Positions 38,515-46,079 of a DNA stretch of 64,000 nucleotides are shown here, piece by piece. Position 1 is the stretch's first letter. Every line of letters starts with the position of its first letter. Below the pieces are notes generated by a model that did no database searches, was not told the DNA's origin, and worked only from the letters and a program-made list of their open reading frames with translations. Both the position numbers and the translations under genes were made by a program. Source of the stretch: Granulicella sp. L46 (GTDB lineage Bacteria > Acidobacteriota > Terriglobia > Terriglobales > Acidobacteriaceae); assembly GCF_009765785.1 (NCBI RefSeq), contig NZ_LMUT01000002.1, positions 33,500 to 97,499 of the forward strand, given 5' to 3'.

Positions 38515-38672
38515 TAGCGCCCATCCCGTTGCTGAAAGTCGCTGCTTATTCCGAGCCGTGCGTGTTGGAAAGTCGCGACGAAGCAAACAATATCCTGGCC
38601 GAGGCTCGAAAGTCAACCATAAACCCAATACTTTATCGCTTACTGTACAAACGTGCGCGCCCGTCGTCAGGT

Positions 38673-39701
38673 TTAATCGCCGCCCAACGAATCAAGCGTC
38701 ACGATAACCTTCTTCACGCTCCCGGGATTTGCGCTCCAGGATTGCAGAGATGTTGGTACGTCCTCAAGCGAGATAATGGCGCTAATCGCCTCCTGTACAG
38801 GAAACTTCCCACTCTCAAGCAGACGAATCACATCGAGAAAGTCTTCAGGAAGCGCGTTGCGCGAACCAAGGATGTCCAGTTCTTTCTGGACGAACAGCCT
38901 TGTCTCATAGGTCACGGGCTCCTTGGCATACCCGATGTACACCACGCGCCCTGTGAAGGCGACTTCCTCCACCGCACTGCGAAAGGTGTGCGGCAGACCA
39001 ATAGCCTCGATCATCACATCCGGCCCCTTGCCTGCCGTGAGCTCAACCAACCGATCGTGGATCGGTTCCTTCAAGCTGTTAATCGTCTCGTGCGCGCCGG
39101 CCGCCCTCGCGATCCGAAGCTTATCGTCGTCCACGTCGATTCCAATCGCCCTGGCACCCCGGGAACTGGATCCGGCGATCGCGCCCAGTCCCACCCCTCC
39201 GCAGCCAATAATTGCTACCGTGTCGCTACTCTCAACTCGGCCCCGGGCGACGGCATGGAAGCCAATCGTCAATGGCTCCACCAGGCAGAGCGCCTCCAGT
39301 GAAAGCCGAGCTGTGAAAATCCTATCCGGTGGGACAGCCAGGTACTCCGTCAGCGCACCGTCTCGCTGAACTCCTAATGTCTGATTAAACTCGCAGGCAT
39401 TTGGCCGATCCCGGATACACGCTGCACACTTGCCGCAGCTGGTGTATGGAGAGAGCGTAATATTAGTTCCCCGCTTGAGAATTGGATTTCCTGGAACATC
39501 CTCCATCACCGTCGCCGCCACTTCATGTCCAGGGATCCGCGGAAAAGACACCATCGGATTTCTTCCGCGAAATGAATTGAGGTCGGAACCACATAAACCA
39601 ATCCGCCGAATCTTCAGCAAGACCTCGCCCGCCAAGGGGCTAACATCGGGGACCGACTCGACCGACGCTACACCGGCCTCTCTTATAACCACTGCCTTCA
39701 T
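38673..39701 (-). CDS. Zinc-dependent medium-chain alcohol/sugar dehydrogenase (MDR)
   Basis: The product is 342 aa. Catalytic-Zn Cys37 lies in [13 protein letters not shown] is in [11 protein letters not shown], and the structural Zn cysteines are in [16 protein letters not shown]. The coenzyme site is [13 protein letters not shown]. The protein is related to L-threonine, sorbitol and galactitol dehydrogenases, and in this setting probably oxidises L-fucose or a downstream polyol/keto acid. GAGG precedes the ATG by 7 nt. It follows the SDR gene by 50 bp in the same operon. Confidence 0.85.
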   Translation of the reverse strand: MKAVVIREAGVASVESVPDVSPLAGEVLLKIRRIGLCGSDLNSFRGRNPMVSFPRIPGHEVAATVMEDVPGNPILKRGTNITLSPYTSCGKCAACIRDRPNACEFNQTLGVQRDGALTEYLAVPPDRIFTARLSLEALCLVEPLTIGFHAVARGRVESSDTVAIIGCGGVGLGAIAGSSSRGARAIGIDVDDDKLRIARAAGAHETINSLKEPIHDRLVELTAGKGPDVMIEAIGLPHTFRSAVEEVAFTGRVVYIGYAKEPVTYETRLFVQKELDILGSRNALPEDFLDVIRLLESGKFPVQEAISAIISLEDVPTSLQSWSANPGSVKKVIVTLDSLGGD

Positions 39702-39751
39702 TTCGTCACCTCGAAAAACAGTCCGTAAAAGCGTGTGACCTCTCGGAATCG

Positions 39752-40528
39752 TTACTGATTCACACCGCTAGCAAGAAATCCACCGTCTACAGCCACGATC
39801 TGTCCCGTAATAAAGGAGGAAGCCGGCGCAGCCAGGAAAATCGCGGTGCTAACGAGCTCATCCACATTGCCGAAACGTCCCATCGGTGTGCGCGCAAGAA
39901 ACTCGCGCCCACGGCCCGTATTGTCGAGAAGCTCGGCGTTGATTTCCGTGCGGAACACCCCCGGCGCAATCGCGTTCACCGTCACACCGTTCTTCGACCA
40001 CTCAACCGCAAGAGATTTTGTAAGAGATCCTACCGCCGCCTTCGACGCTCCATAGGCCGCCACTTCAAAGAAGCCACGGAAAGTGGTCAACGAGCCAATA
40101 TTAATGATTCGTCCGTAGCCGCGATCTAACATCGATTTGCCAAAGATTTGGCAGCCGCGCAAAGTCCCCGTTAGATTCGTGTCGATGATCTGATTCCAGG
40201 TCGTCTCTGGGAAATCGAGCGTGCGCGCCCGCTTAATCATGCCGGCGCAGTTGATCAGAATGTCCACCTTCCGAAATCGTTCGATCACCGAATCGCACAA
40301 CGCTTGAATAGACTCCCGGTCCGATACGTCGCACGTCATCCGTAATGTCTGTACACCACGAGCCTCGATCTCCCGCGCAACGTCTTCCACTTGTTCCGCG
40401 CGTCGCGCTGAAGCGACGACATCGGCGCCCGCCTCCGCAAGTCCGAGCGCCATCGCTCGGCCGATTCCGGTCGTTCCCCCCAAAACCGCAGCAACATGAC
40501 CTGTCAGATCAAAAAGCGACCTCGCCAC
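39752..40528 (-). CDS. Short-chain dehydrogenase/reductase (candidate 2-keto-3-deoxy-L-fuconate or L-fucose dehydrogenase)
   Basis: The GTG at 40528 with GGAGG about 9 nt upstream is preferred; the longer open frame to 40609 adds an implausible Arg-rich tail. The product is 258 aa. The cofactor motif GGTTGIG is at 17-23, NCAG near 94, and the catalytic Ser and YGASK are in [18 protein letters not shown]. The ending [20 protein letters not shown] is classic SDR. Close relatives include gluconate 5-dehydrogenase and KDF dehydrogenase. As first gene of the operon running down to fucP, it lies 132 bp from an 18-bp palindromic operator. Confidence 0.85.
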   Translation of the reverse strand: MARSLFDLTGHVAAVLGGTTGIGRAMALGLAEAGADVVASARRAEQVEDVAREIEARGVQTLRMTCDVSDRESIQALCDSVIERFRKVDILINCAGMIKRARTLDFPETTWNQIIDTNLTGTLRGCQIFGKSMLDRGYGRIINIGSLTTFRGFFEVAAYGASKAAVGSLTKSLAVEWSKNGVTVNAIAPGVFRTEINAELLDNTGRGREFLARTPMGRFGNVDELVSTAIFLAAPASSFITGQIVAVDGGFLASGVNQ

Positions 40529-40635
40529 CTGATCGTACCTCCGTTGGTGTGTGTACTTTCGTCTCCGATTACGAGGTCTCCGTCTGCGCCATGCCGCGTT
40601 GTTCAACACGGACCATGTCTAGGTGACTGGAATAG

Positions 40636-40684
40636 AACCTAAAACGGGAAGCTAACCAATGTCAACAACTTTAGCGCTTAAGTT
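40636..40684 (-). promoter_or_regulatory. Operon promoter with 18-bp LacI-type operator
   Basis: AACTTTAGCGCTTAAGTT (40667-40684) is palindromic except for one base pair and has the central CG typical of LacI-family sites. On the minus strand TTGACA (40660-40665) follows directly and a weak -10 (TAGGTT, 40636-40641) lies 18 nt further. The arrangement copies the lacI promoter at 26866-26911. The remainder of the 331-bp gap between the SDR start and the AraC stop holds no gene. Confidence 0.6.
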
Positions 40685-40859
40685 GGCTTCAACGCAATCC
40701 TGGCCACGCATCGTAGGAGCCAAACGATACCACGGTACTCAACCGTACTTCACCACACCAATTGTCCGAGCAAGCGCGCGAAGGAAACTGCAGACCGTTC
40801 ATTCCAATCAACCGAATTCGTCAACGCAAGTTATTGCGAAAAAAACAGCGAGCGCCTTT

Positions 40860-41804
40860 TTAGTCTGCGCGACGTTTATCAGAAATGGTGCTCCTTGGAT
40901 GCAAGCGGAAGTGAGCAGGCGCGGTGCCGTAGTAATTCTTGAAAACGCGCGAAAAGTGATAAGGGTCCGCGAATCCAACATGCGCCGCCGCATTCGCTAC
41001 GGTCGCATCCGTCCCTACCAGCAACGACGCGGCCTCCGCCATCTTCATAGCCGTAAGCGCCTGATGCGGACTCGTATCCGAATACCTCTGAAACAACCTC
41101 GCCAGATAGGCCGGAGTAATCTGAAGCCTTTGCGCGAGATCTGCGCTAGACCGTAGCTCCCGAAACTCGGCGCTAAGTTCATAGGACGCCCTGTTGTACG
41201 TCTCGAATGCGCGACAGGTCGCCTCCTCGGTCCGCATCGCGTTTTGCTCAATGCGCAGAAGCAACACATCAAACAGGGAAGTACAGAGCCTCCGCGATAG
41301 GTAGCTCGGCTGCTGGCCTGCTTCAACAATCTGCTGGAACAAATCGCGGATAACCTGCGGCTGGCGTATCCATGTAGTTCCTCCCTTATTCAGTGGCAGG
41401 CGTTGAAAAATGTTCTTCGCTCGTGGGCCAGAAAAGTCCAGAAAAAATTTCACCAAAGACTGCGCCGCGTCGCTGGAGATGACGTGCGCGTTGCCCGGTG
41501 CATAGCCAAACAAAATACCCGGCTGAAGTTTCGTCATGTGGCCGTTGCACGTGAATTGGCCACGTCCTTCGACAACATACTCCAATGCGAAATACCGAAA
41601 GCTTTTACGCCGAACAACGTAATTCGCCGAACAGCGCTCCGATCCGCCACAGGGTAAAGTCAGCTTTGTCCTTCCACGTTCAGCCCGATCGGTAAAGAAG
41701 TAGCGGGACTGCGTCACATGCTCGGCAAGAAAGGCAGGCCGTAAGCCCTCGGCCACAGGTGGTCCCGATTGCACAGCCCTACCCAGCCTGGAGGGACTCT
41801 TCAT
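40860..41804 (-). CDS. AraC-family transcriptional regulator
   Basis: The product is 314 aa. The N-terminal cupin-like sensing domain contains FRYFALEYVVEGRGQFTCNG and LQPGILFGYAPG. The C-terminal double helix-turn-helix (about residues 210-300) includes SADLAQRLQITPAYLARLFQ and the signature AAHVGFADPYHFSRVFKNYY. Such regulators usually activate sugar genes on ligand binding. It is divergent from the chimera-fucU-GH29 genes across 93 bp, so it probably controls them and perhaps the SDR operon downstream on its own strand. Confidence 0.9.
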   Translation of the reverse strand: MKSPSRLGRAVQSGPPVAEGLRPAFLAEHVTQSRYFFTDRAERGRTKLTLPCGGSERCSANYVVRRKSFRYFALEYVVEGRGQFTCNGHMTKLQPGILFGYAPGNAHVISSDAAQSLVKFFLDFSGPRAKNIFQRLPLNKGGTTWIRQPQVIRDLFQQIVEAGQQPSYLSRRLCTSLFDVLLLRIEQNAMRTEEATCRAFETYNRASYELSAEFRELRSSADLAQRLQITPAYLARLFQRYSDTSPHQALTAMKMAEAASLLVGTDATVANAAAHVGFADPYHFSRVFKNYYGTAPAHFRLHPRSTISDKRRAD

Positions 41805-41897
41805 AGTAGGTCAAAATTATCCATCATTCTGCATCTTTTAGCTATTCCCCAGGTTCATCGGATATCACGATAATTGCCTGGAGGTTCTTCAGGCGTC

Positions 41898-42674
41898 ATG
41901 GTGCAAACTCAACAGGTGATCGACCCATCGCTCGTGCCCACGCGCAATCTTGCAAGTGGCGCACATATTCCGGCGATCGGCTTAGGAACGTTTGGGTCCG
42001 ACCATGTAAGCGGCCAGAAGGTTGCCGACGCCGTTCTTGGCGCGGCCAGGATTGGCTATCTGCAGTCCGATTGTGCTGCCGTCTACGGCAACGAGGCCCT
42101 TATCGGGGAAGCGCTCCTGAAGGGCGATGATGCAGTCCTCATCACCGGTCTCGGACCGGTTGATCTTGCCGCCGCAGCCTTGAGTCGTAAGCTGGGCGCG
42201 CAAAAGATACTCGGAATCGACGTACTTCCGGGTTGCCTGCAACTGGCGATGGATCTTGGCCTCTGCGACGACGTCATCGTCTCAGGTGACGATAACGTTG
42301 CCGAAGTACGCGCGTTGACGGGAGGACACGGCGTCGAGTGTTCGGTAGAGTGCTCCGGCAATGCGCAGGCCCGGGCCACCGCAATCTCCGCGACGCGCCG
42401 TTGGGGACGCATCGTCTCTTTAGGCGAGGGCGGAACAGTACAGTTCCAGCCGTCCGCCGACATTATGCATGATCAAAAAACACTTTACGGATCATGGGTT
42501 ACCTCGACGTGGCGGATGGAGGAACTCGTCGAGCGCCTGGTCCGCTGGCAGCTATTCCCATCGTCGCTGGTCACTCACCGTTTTCCGCTCGCCCATGTCG
42601 GCGATGCCTTCGCGCTCATGGCTTCCGGTCTTTACGGCAAAGTCGCTGTCTGTTTCGATGAGGAGCTTACCTAA
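41898..42674 (+). CDS. Chimeric protein: aldo/keto reductase N-terminus fused to zinc-type MDR C-terminus
   Basis: The product is 258 aa. Residues 1-75 match the first beta-alpha units of an aldo/keto reductase (IPAIGLGTFGSDHVSG, catalytic-type D58 and Y63 in SDCAAVYGNEALIGEAL), but the Lys and His of the AKR tetrad are absent. From about residue 76 the text is a zinc-dependent dehydrogenase from its Rossmann fold on (DDAVLITGLGPVDLAA, SWVTSTWRMEELVERLVRW, THRFPLAHVGDAFALM), without the Zn-binding N-terminal domain. The cofactor loop reads GLGPVD instead of GLGPVG. Neither half looks catalytically complete, so it is probably a deletion fusion of two neighbouring sugar dehydrogenase genes. It abuts fucU directly. 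GGAGG lies 13 nt before ATG 41898; a TTG at 41874 is an alternative start. Confidence 0.8.
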   Translation: MVQTQQVIDPSLVPTRNLASGAHIPAIGLGTFGSDHVSGQKVADAVLGAARIGYLQSDCAAVYGNEALIGEALLKGDDAVLITGLGPVDLAAAALSRKLGAQKILGIDVLPGCLQLAMDLGLCDDVIVSGDDNVAEVRALTGGHGVECSVECSGNAQARATAISATRRWGRIVSLGEGGTVQFQPSADIMHDQKTLYGSWVTSTWRMEELVERLVRWQLFPSSLVTHRFPLAHVGDAFALMASGLYGKVAVCFDEELT

Positions 42675-43100
42675 ATGCTTAAAGGAATTTCTCCAGTTCT
42701 TAGTCCAGACCTGCTCAAGCTGTTATCGGAGATGGGCCATGGCGATGAACTCGTTCTCGCCGACGCAAATTTTCCTGGCGTTAGCGTAGCGGCGCGCCTC
42801 TGTCGGGCGGACGGCCTCTCCGTTTCGACCTTGCTCGATGCGATCCTCCCCCTCTTTCCGCTCGACGTCTACGCCGATCCGCTCATCATGATGCAGGCGG
42901 CCGGGGCTGACCAGCTCGATCCCGCCGTCGAGTCGGGTTATCTGCACGTCATGCGAAGGCATCAGCCCGACGCACCCAAACCACTATTGCTCGAACGCTC
43001 CGCCTTCTACGACCGTTCTCGCGAAGCCTTCGCCGTCGTAATGACCGGAGAATTGCGCATTTACGGCAACATCATTTTGAAAAAAGGCGTAATCGTCTAA
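42675..43100 (+). CDS. fucU: L-fucose mutarotase (RbsD/FucU family)
   Basis: The product is 141 aa. The N-terminus MLKGISPVLSPDLLKLLSEM with GHGDELVLADANFPG (His22, Asp24, Asp30) is the FucU signature, and the ending EAFAVVMTGELRIYGNIILK matches the family. FucU interconverts alpha- and beta-L-fucose so that enzymes needing one anomer are not limited. Its ATG directly follows the stop of the chimeric gene (TAA-ATG), suggesting coupled translation. With fucP and GH29 nearby it is the strongest single indicator that the locus handles L-fucose. Confidence 0.9.
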   Translation: MLKGISPVLSPDLLKLLSEMGHGDELVLADANFPGVSVAARLCRADGLSVSTLLDAILPLFPLDVYADPLIMMQAAGADQLDPAVESGYLHVMRRHQPDAPKPLLLERSAFYDRSREAFAVVMTGELRIYGNIILKKGVIV

Positions 43101-43195
43101 CTCGGCTCTCTCCGCTAACACCCGCTTTCGAGACGTTATAAACGCGACAGCCCGCAGTCATCGCGGACGATTGCCCCGCCCAAGGAGTGCCACTC

Positions 43196-45037
43196 ATGCA
43201 TCGAAGGGACTTTTGTAAGCTGATCGCTGCAACGGCTGCGACAGCCGCGGCCCCGGCCGTAGCCGACCCGACGGAGCCCACGCAGCAACCCACACCCACC
43301 CACACCCAACCCGCAGCCAAAGTCCCCGCCGCAACCCCGAATCCCTCCGGCACACTCACCGAAGATTACGCAGCCTTCTGCGCAACGCCAGCCGACCAGA
43401 GAATCTTTACCGTCCTGCGCGACGGCAAGTTGTCCAGGCAGAAGCTCGATGAAAAAACCTGGCGACCAACAGAATGGGGCGATCCCCCAACTCTCCCGAT
43501 TTACGACGGCTCCTGGGACGGGGTGCCCATGGTCTCCCCGATCGCGAACCTTGCTGGCGACGGTCCCTATCAACCCACATGGGAGTCAATGCAGCAATAC
43601 GACGCCCCCGAGTGGTATCGAGACGCCAAGTTCGGTATCTGGGCTCATTGGACTCCACAGTGCGTCCCCGAAGTCGGCGACTGGTACGCACGCAATATGT
43701 ACATGCAAAGCTCGGAGCAGAATAAGTATCACTGCGACCACTACGGTCCCCCTTCGCGCTTTGGCTATAAAGATCTTTGCCCTCAATGGACGTTACTTAA
43801 CTGGGATCCCGACGAGCTCATCGCCCGATACAAAAAAGGCGGTGCTAGGTTATTTCTCGCGTTAGCAAATCACCACGATAGCTTCGACACATGGAACTCC
43901 AAATATCAGCCATGGAATGCCCGAAACATAGGGCCACATCGTGATGTCATCGGCACGTGGGCCGCAGCAGCGCGCAAACAGGACCTGCGCTTTGGCGTCA
44001 CCGTCCACCAGGCCCGCAACTGGTGGTGGTTTCAGACCTCCCACAGTGCTGATAAAACAGGCTCGCTGGCCGGCATCTCCTACGACGGCGATCTTACCAG
44101 CGAAGGTGGCAAACATGAGTGGTGGGAGAGCTACGACCCACAGCGTTTATACGGAGCGAAGCATCCTTTCGACGCGTTGCCCGACATCTCCTACGTGAAA
44201 AACTTTTACGATCGCACGCGTGATCTCATCGACCAGCACGATCCTGACTTGCTCTACTTCGACAACTCGCGCCTTCCGCTCGGCTGGGCAGGCATGAATG
44301 TTGGTTCGTACTTTTACAACCACAATTTGAAGACTCGCGCGGGCAAGATGGAAGCCGTCATCAACGTGAAACAAGTGCCCGACAACCTGGCCAAAGCAGT
44401 GGTCGCCGACTACGAGCGCGGCCTCACCGACAAGATTATGCCTTACGCCTGGCAATCGGAAACCTGCATCGGAGACTGGCATTACAAGCGCGCCCTCTAC
44501 GCGCAGCCCGGCGAATATGGCGGTTACCTTTCACCCCGCGACGTCATCCATTGGCTCATTGACACGGTTAGCAAGAACGGCACTTTCATTCTCAACGTCC
44601 CCGGCAAACCCGATGGCACCATCGACAGCAAAGAGATCGCGGTGATCGACCGCATCGGCCAATGGCTGCAGGTCAACGGCGAAGCGATTTACGCTACCCG
44701 CCCGTGGACCATCTACGGCGAAGGACCAGACACGGTGAAAAGTGGCTCCTTTCAGGGCAATAGCGTCAGCAAACTAGGTGCGCAGGACGTACGGTTCACC
44801 CGCAACAAAGCAGGCACGGTTGTCTACGCCCTGGTGCTCGGCTGGCCTCAAGGCGAGACCGTACTTCGCGCGCTTGGAACAAGCAGTCCGCAGTCCCCGC
44901 GGAAGGTAGCAAAGGTCGAACTGCTCGGCCACGCAGAGAAACTCAAGTTCCTCCAGGATGCCGCCGGACTCCGCATTCAGCTCCCACCCGAACCCTCGTC
45001 CGAAGACGCAATCTCGCTAAAAATTTATCTTTCATAA
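43196..45037 (+). CDS. GH29 alpha-L-fucosidase, Tat-exported
   Basis: ATG 43196 has AAGGAG 8 nt upstream; the product is 613 aa. The twin-arginine signal HRRDFCKLIAATAATAAAPA is followed by a Thr/Pro linker. The catalytic barrel has WYRDAKFGIWAHWTPQCVPE, GGARLFLALANHHDSFD and DPDLLYFDNSRLPLGW, where Asp356 in YFDN occupies the nucleophile position of GH29. A C-terminal beta-sandwich domain ends the protein. It would release L-fucose in the periplasm or outside. It follows fucU by 95 bp on the same strand. Confidence 0.9.
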   Translation: MHRRDFCKLIAATAATAAAPAVADPTEPTQQPTPTHTQPAAKVPAATPNPSGTLTEDYAAFCATPADQRIFTVLRDGKLSRQKLDEKTWRPTEWGDPPTLPIYDGSWDGVPMVSPIANLAGDGPYQPTWESMQQYDAPEWYRDAKFGIWAHWTPQCVPEVGDWYARNMYMQSSEQNKYHCDHYGPPSRFGYKDLCPQWTLLNWDPDELIARYKKGGARLFLALANHHDSFDTWNSKYQPWNARNIGPHRDVIGTWAAAARKQDLRFGVTVHQARNWWWFQTSHSADKTGSLAGISYDGDLTSEGGKHEWWESYDPQRLYGAKHPFDALPDISYVKNFYDRTRDLIDQHDPDLLYFDNSRLPLGWAGMNVGSYFYNHNLKTRAGKMEAVINVKQVPDNLAKAVVADYERGLTDKIMPYAWQSETCIGDWHYKRALYAQPGEYGGYLSPRDVIHWLIDTVSKNGTFILNVPGKPDGTIDSKEIAVIDRIGQWLQVNGEAIYATRPWTIYGEGPDTVKSGSFQGNSVSKLGAQDVRFTRNKAGTVVYALVLGWPQGETVLRALGTSSPQSPRKVAKVELLGHAEKLKFLQDAAGLRIQLPPEPSSEDAISLKIYLS

Positions 45038-45428
45038 CGGCACCCGGTGAGGGCCTTCGGTCCGGCTTCGAGAGTGAGGTTCCTTAAAAACGGTGTTTTG
45101 GAAAATTTCGGCGCCCAACTCCAGGGGATGCCTAAATACCTGCCCGGCGCCAGCAGAGCGAGGAACAGAAACTCAGATCAACGCCGTCTTGGGCAAGGAA
45201 TTGGCCAGCAGAGTATTGGTGCCACCACGAGCGGTCGCACCCGACATGCACGGCGTAGCAATTTTAATTCCGTGTTCAGGGAATCAAGGCTCCCTGATGT
45301 CAAGAGTTAATTCCCTGTTCTTTTTCACATCTGGAGGCATCCTCAGATGCCTAAATTCCACATAGTGAGGGTGTTTAGTGCTTTCGTGCTTCGATACGGA
45401 TGTTAGATTCTCCTAAAATCGCTGTTCT

Positions 45429-45448
45429 TTTCCCTGTTCGCAGGGAAA
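45429..45448. repeat. Short perfect hairpin in a repeat-like stretch
   Basis: TTTCCCTG-TTCG-CAGGGAAA forms an 8-bp perfect stem with a tetraloop. Similar CCCTGTT text lies about 120 bp upstream. It may be part of a dispersed intergenic repeat; there is no U-tract to call it a terminator. Confidence 0.4.
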
Positions 45449-45489
45449 TGCAGCCGGAGACGAGTTTGTCCCAGACTGCAAGCACCGCC

Positions 45490-45864
45490 ATTTAGTCACT
45501 AAACGCCGATTCAGGAAGACCAGAACATTGATGCGATCAGAGCGACCGTGATGGTGGTATCCGCGAGACAAATTGGCGGGGTCCAGGAAAAGACGCCGTG
45601 ATGCCTCGCCCAACCGCACGGACTGGGAATCGATTTCGATGATGCTGGCTCCGGGAAGCCCCAGATACTCCTCTGCGTCATACGCGGCATACACCACGTT
45701 GCGGCTTGGATGAAGAGCGATTGCGCCGAATGGTTCAGGGCTGCGGAGTGTGGCGATGAGGTGCTTCTCTCGGCCATGGATGACAAATGCTTCAAGCTGA
45801 TGCGACGAAGCATCACGTGTGGAGTTGGAGCGATGCAGGCGATCAAGGCATCGTTACGGCGGCG
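45490..45864 (-). pseudogene. Decayed beta-propeller/lactonase-like coding remnant
   Basis: The minus frame is open here and reads as ordinary protein: LEAFVIHGREKHLIATL, then SPEPFGAIALHPSRNVVYAA, YLGLPGASIIEIDSQS and HHHGRSDRINVLVFL. The P.I.LHPSRNVVY pattern resembles one blade of YncE/lactonase-type beta-propellers. It has no start codon with RBS, a stop cuts it upstream near 45865, and downstream it runs into the hairpin repeat. This is a tentative reading. Confidence 0.3.
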
Positions 45865-46079
45865 CAGAAGTCCTGACAGACGACGAGGATAGCGGGTGGC
45901 GACGTGACCGCAGTCTGAGGAGCAGCGCGATGACCGCCGACCGCAACCGTGCGACAGCACAGGATGGCCAGCGGCACATTCACCCCATTGCGTAGGTGGT
46001 CTCAATCAATAGGCTTGCGGAACCTATTTGAGGCCTTTTTGCTAGAATGCGGAATTGAGGGCACTGTTCTGGAGGTGCT

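Larger units (their letters stand above)
45038..46079. other. Relic region between the fucose locus and the formate dehydrogenase
   Basis: About 1 kb without an intact gene. It contains an 8-bp stem with TTCG loop (45429-45448), a TCAGGGA/TCCCTGA hairpin (45276-45297), several CCCTGTT-containing stretches, and a minus-strand coding remnant (45490-45864). The last 60 bp carry the GGAGG of the downstream gene. No promoter for the selenium cassette could be picked with confidence. Confidence 0.45.

Noticed and set aside
40529-40609. 27-residue N-terminal extension of the SDR
   Set aside because: It is Arg-rich and unlike SDR starts; the GTG at 40528 has a well-placed GGAGG.
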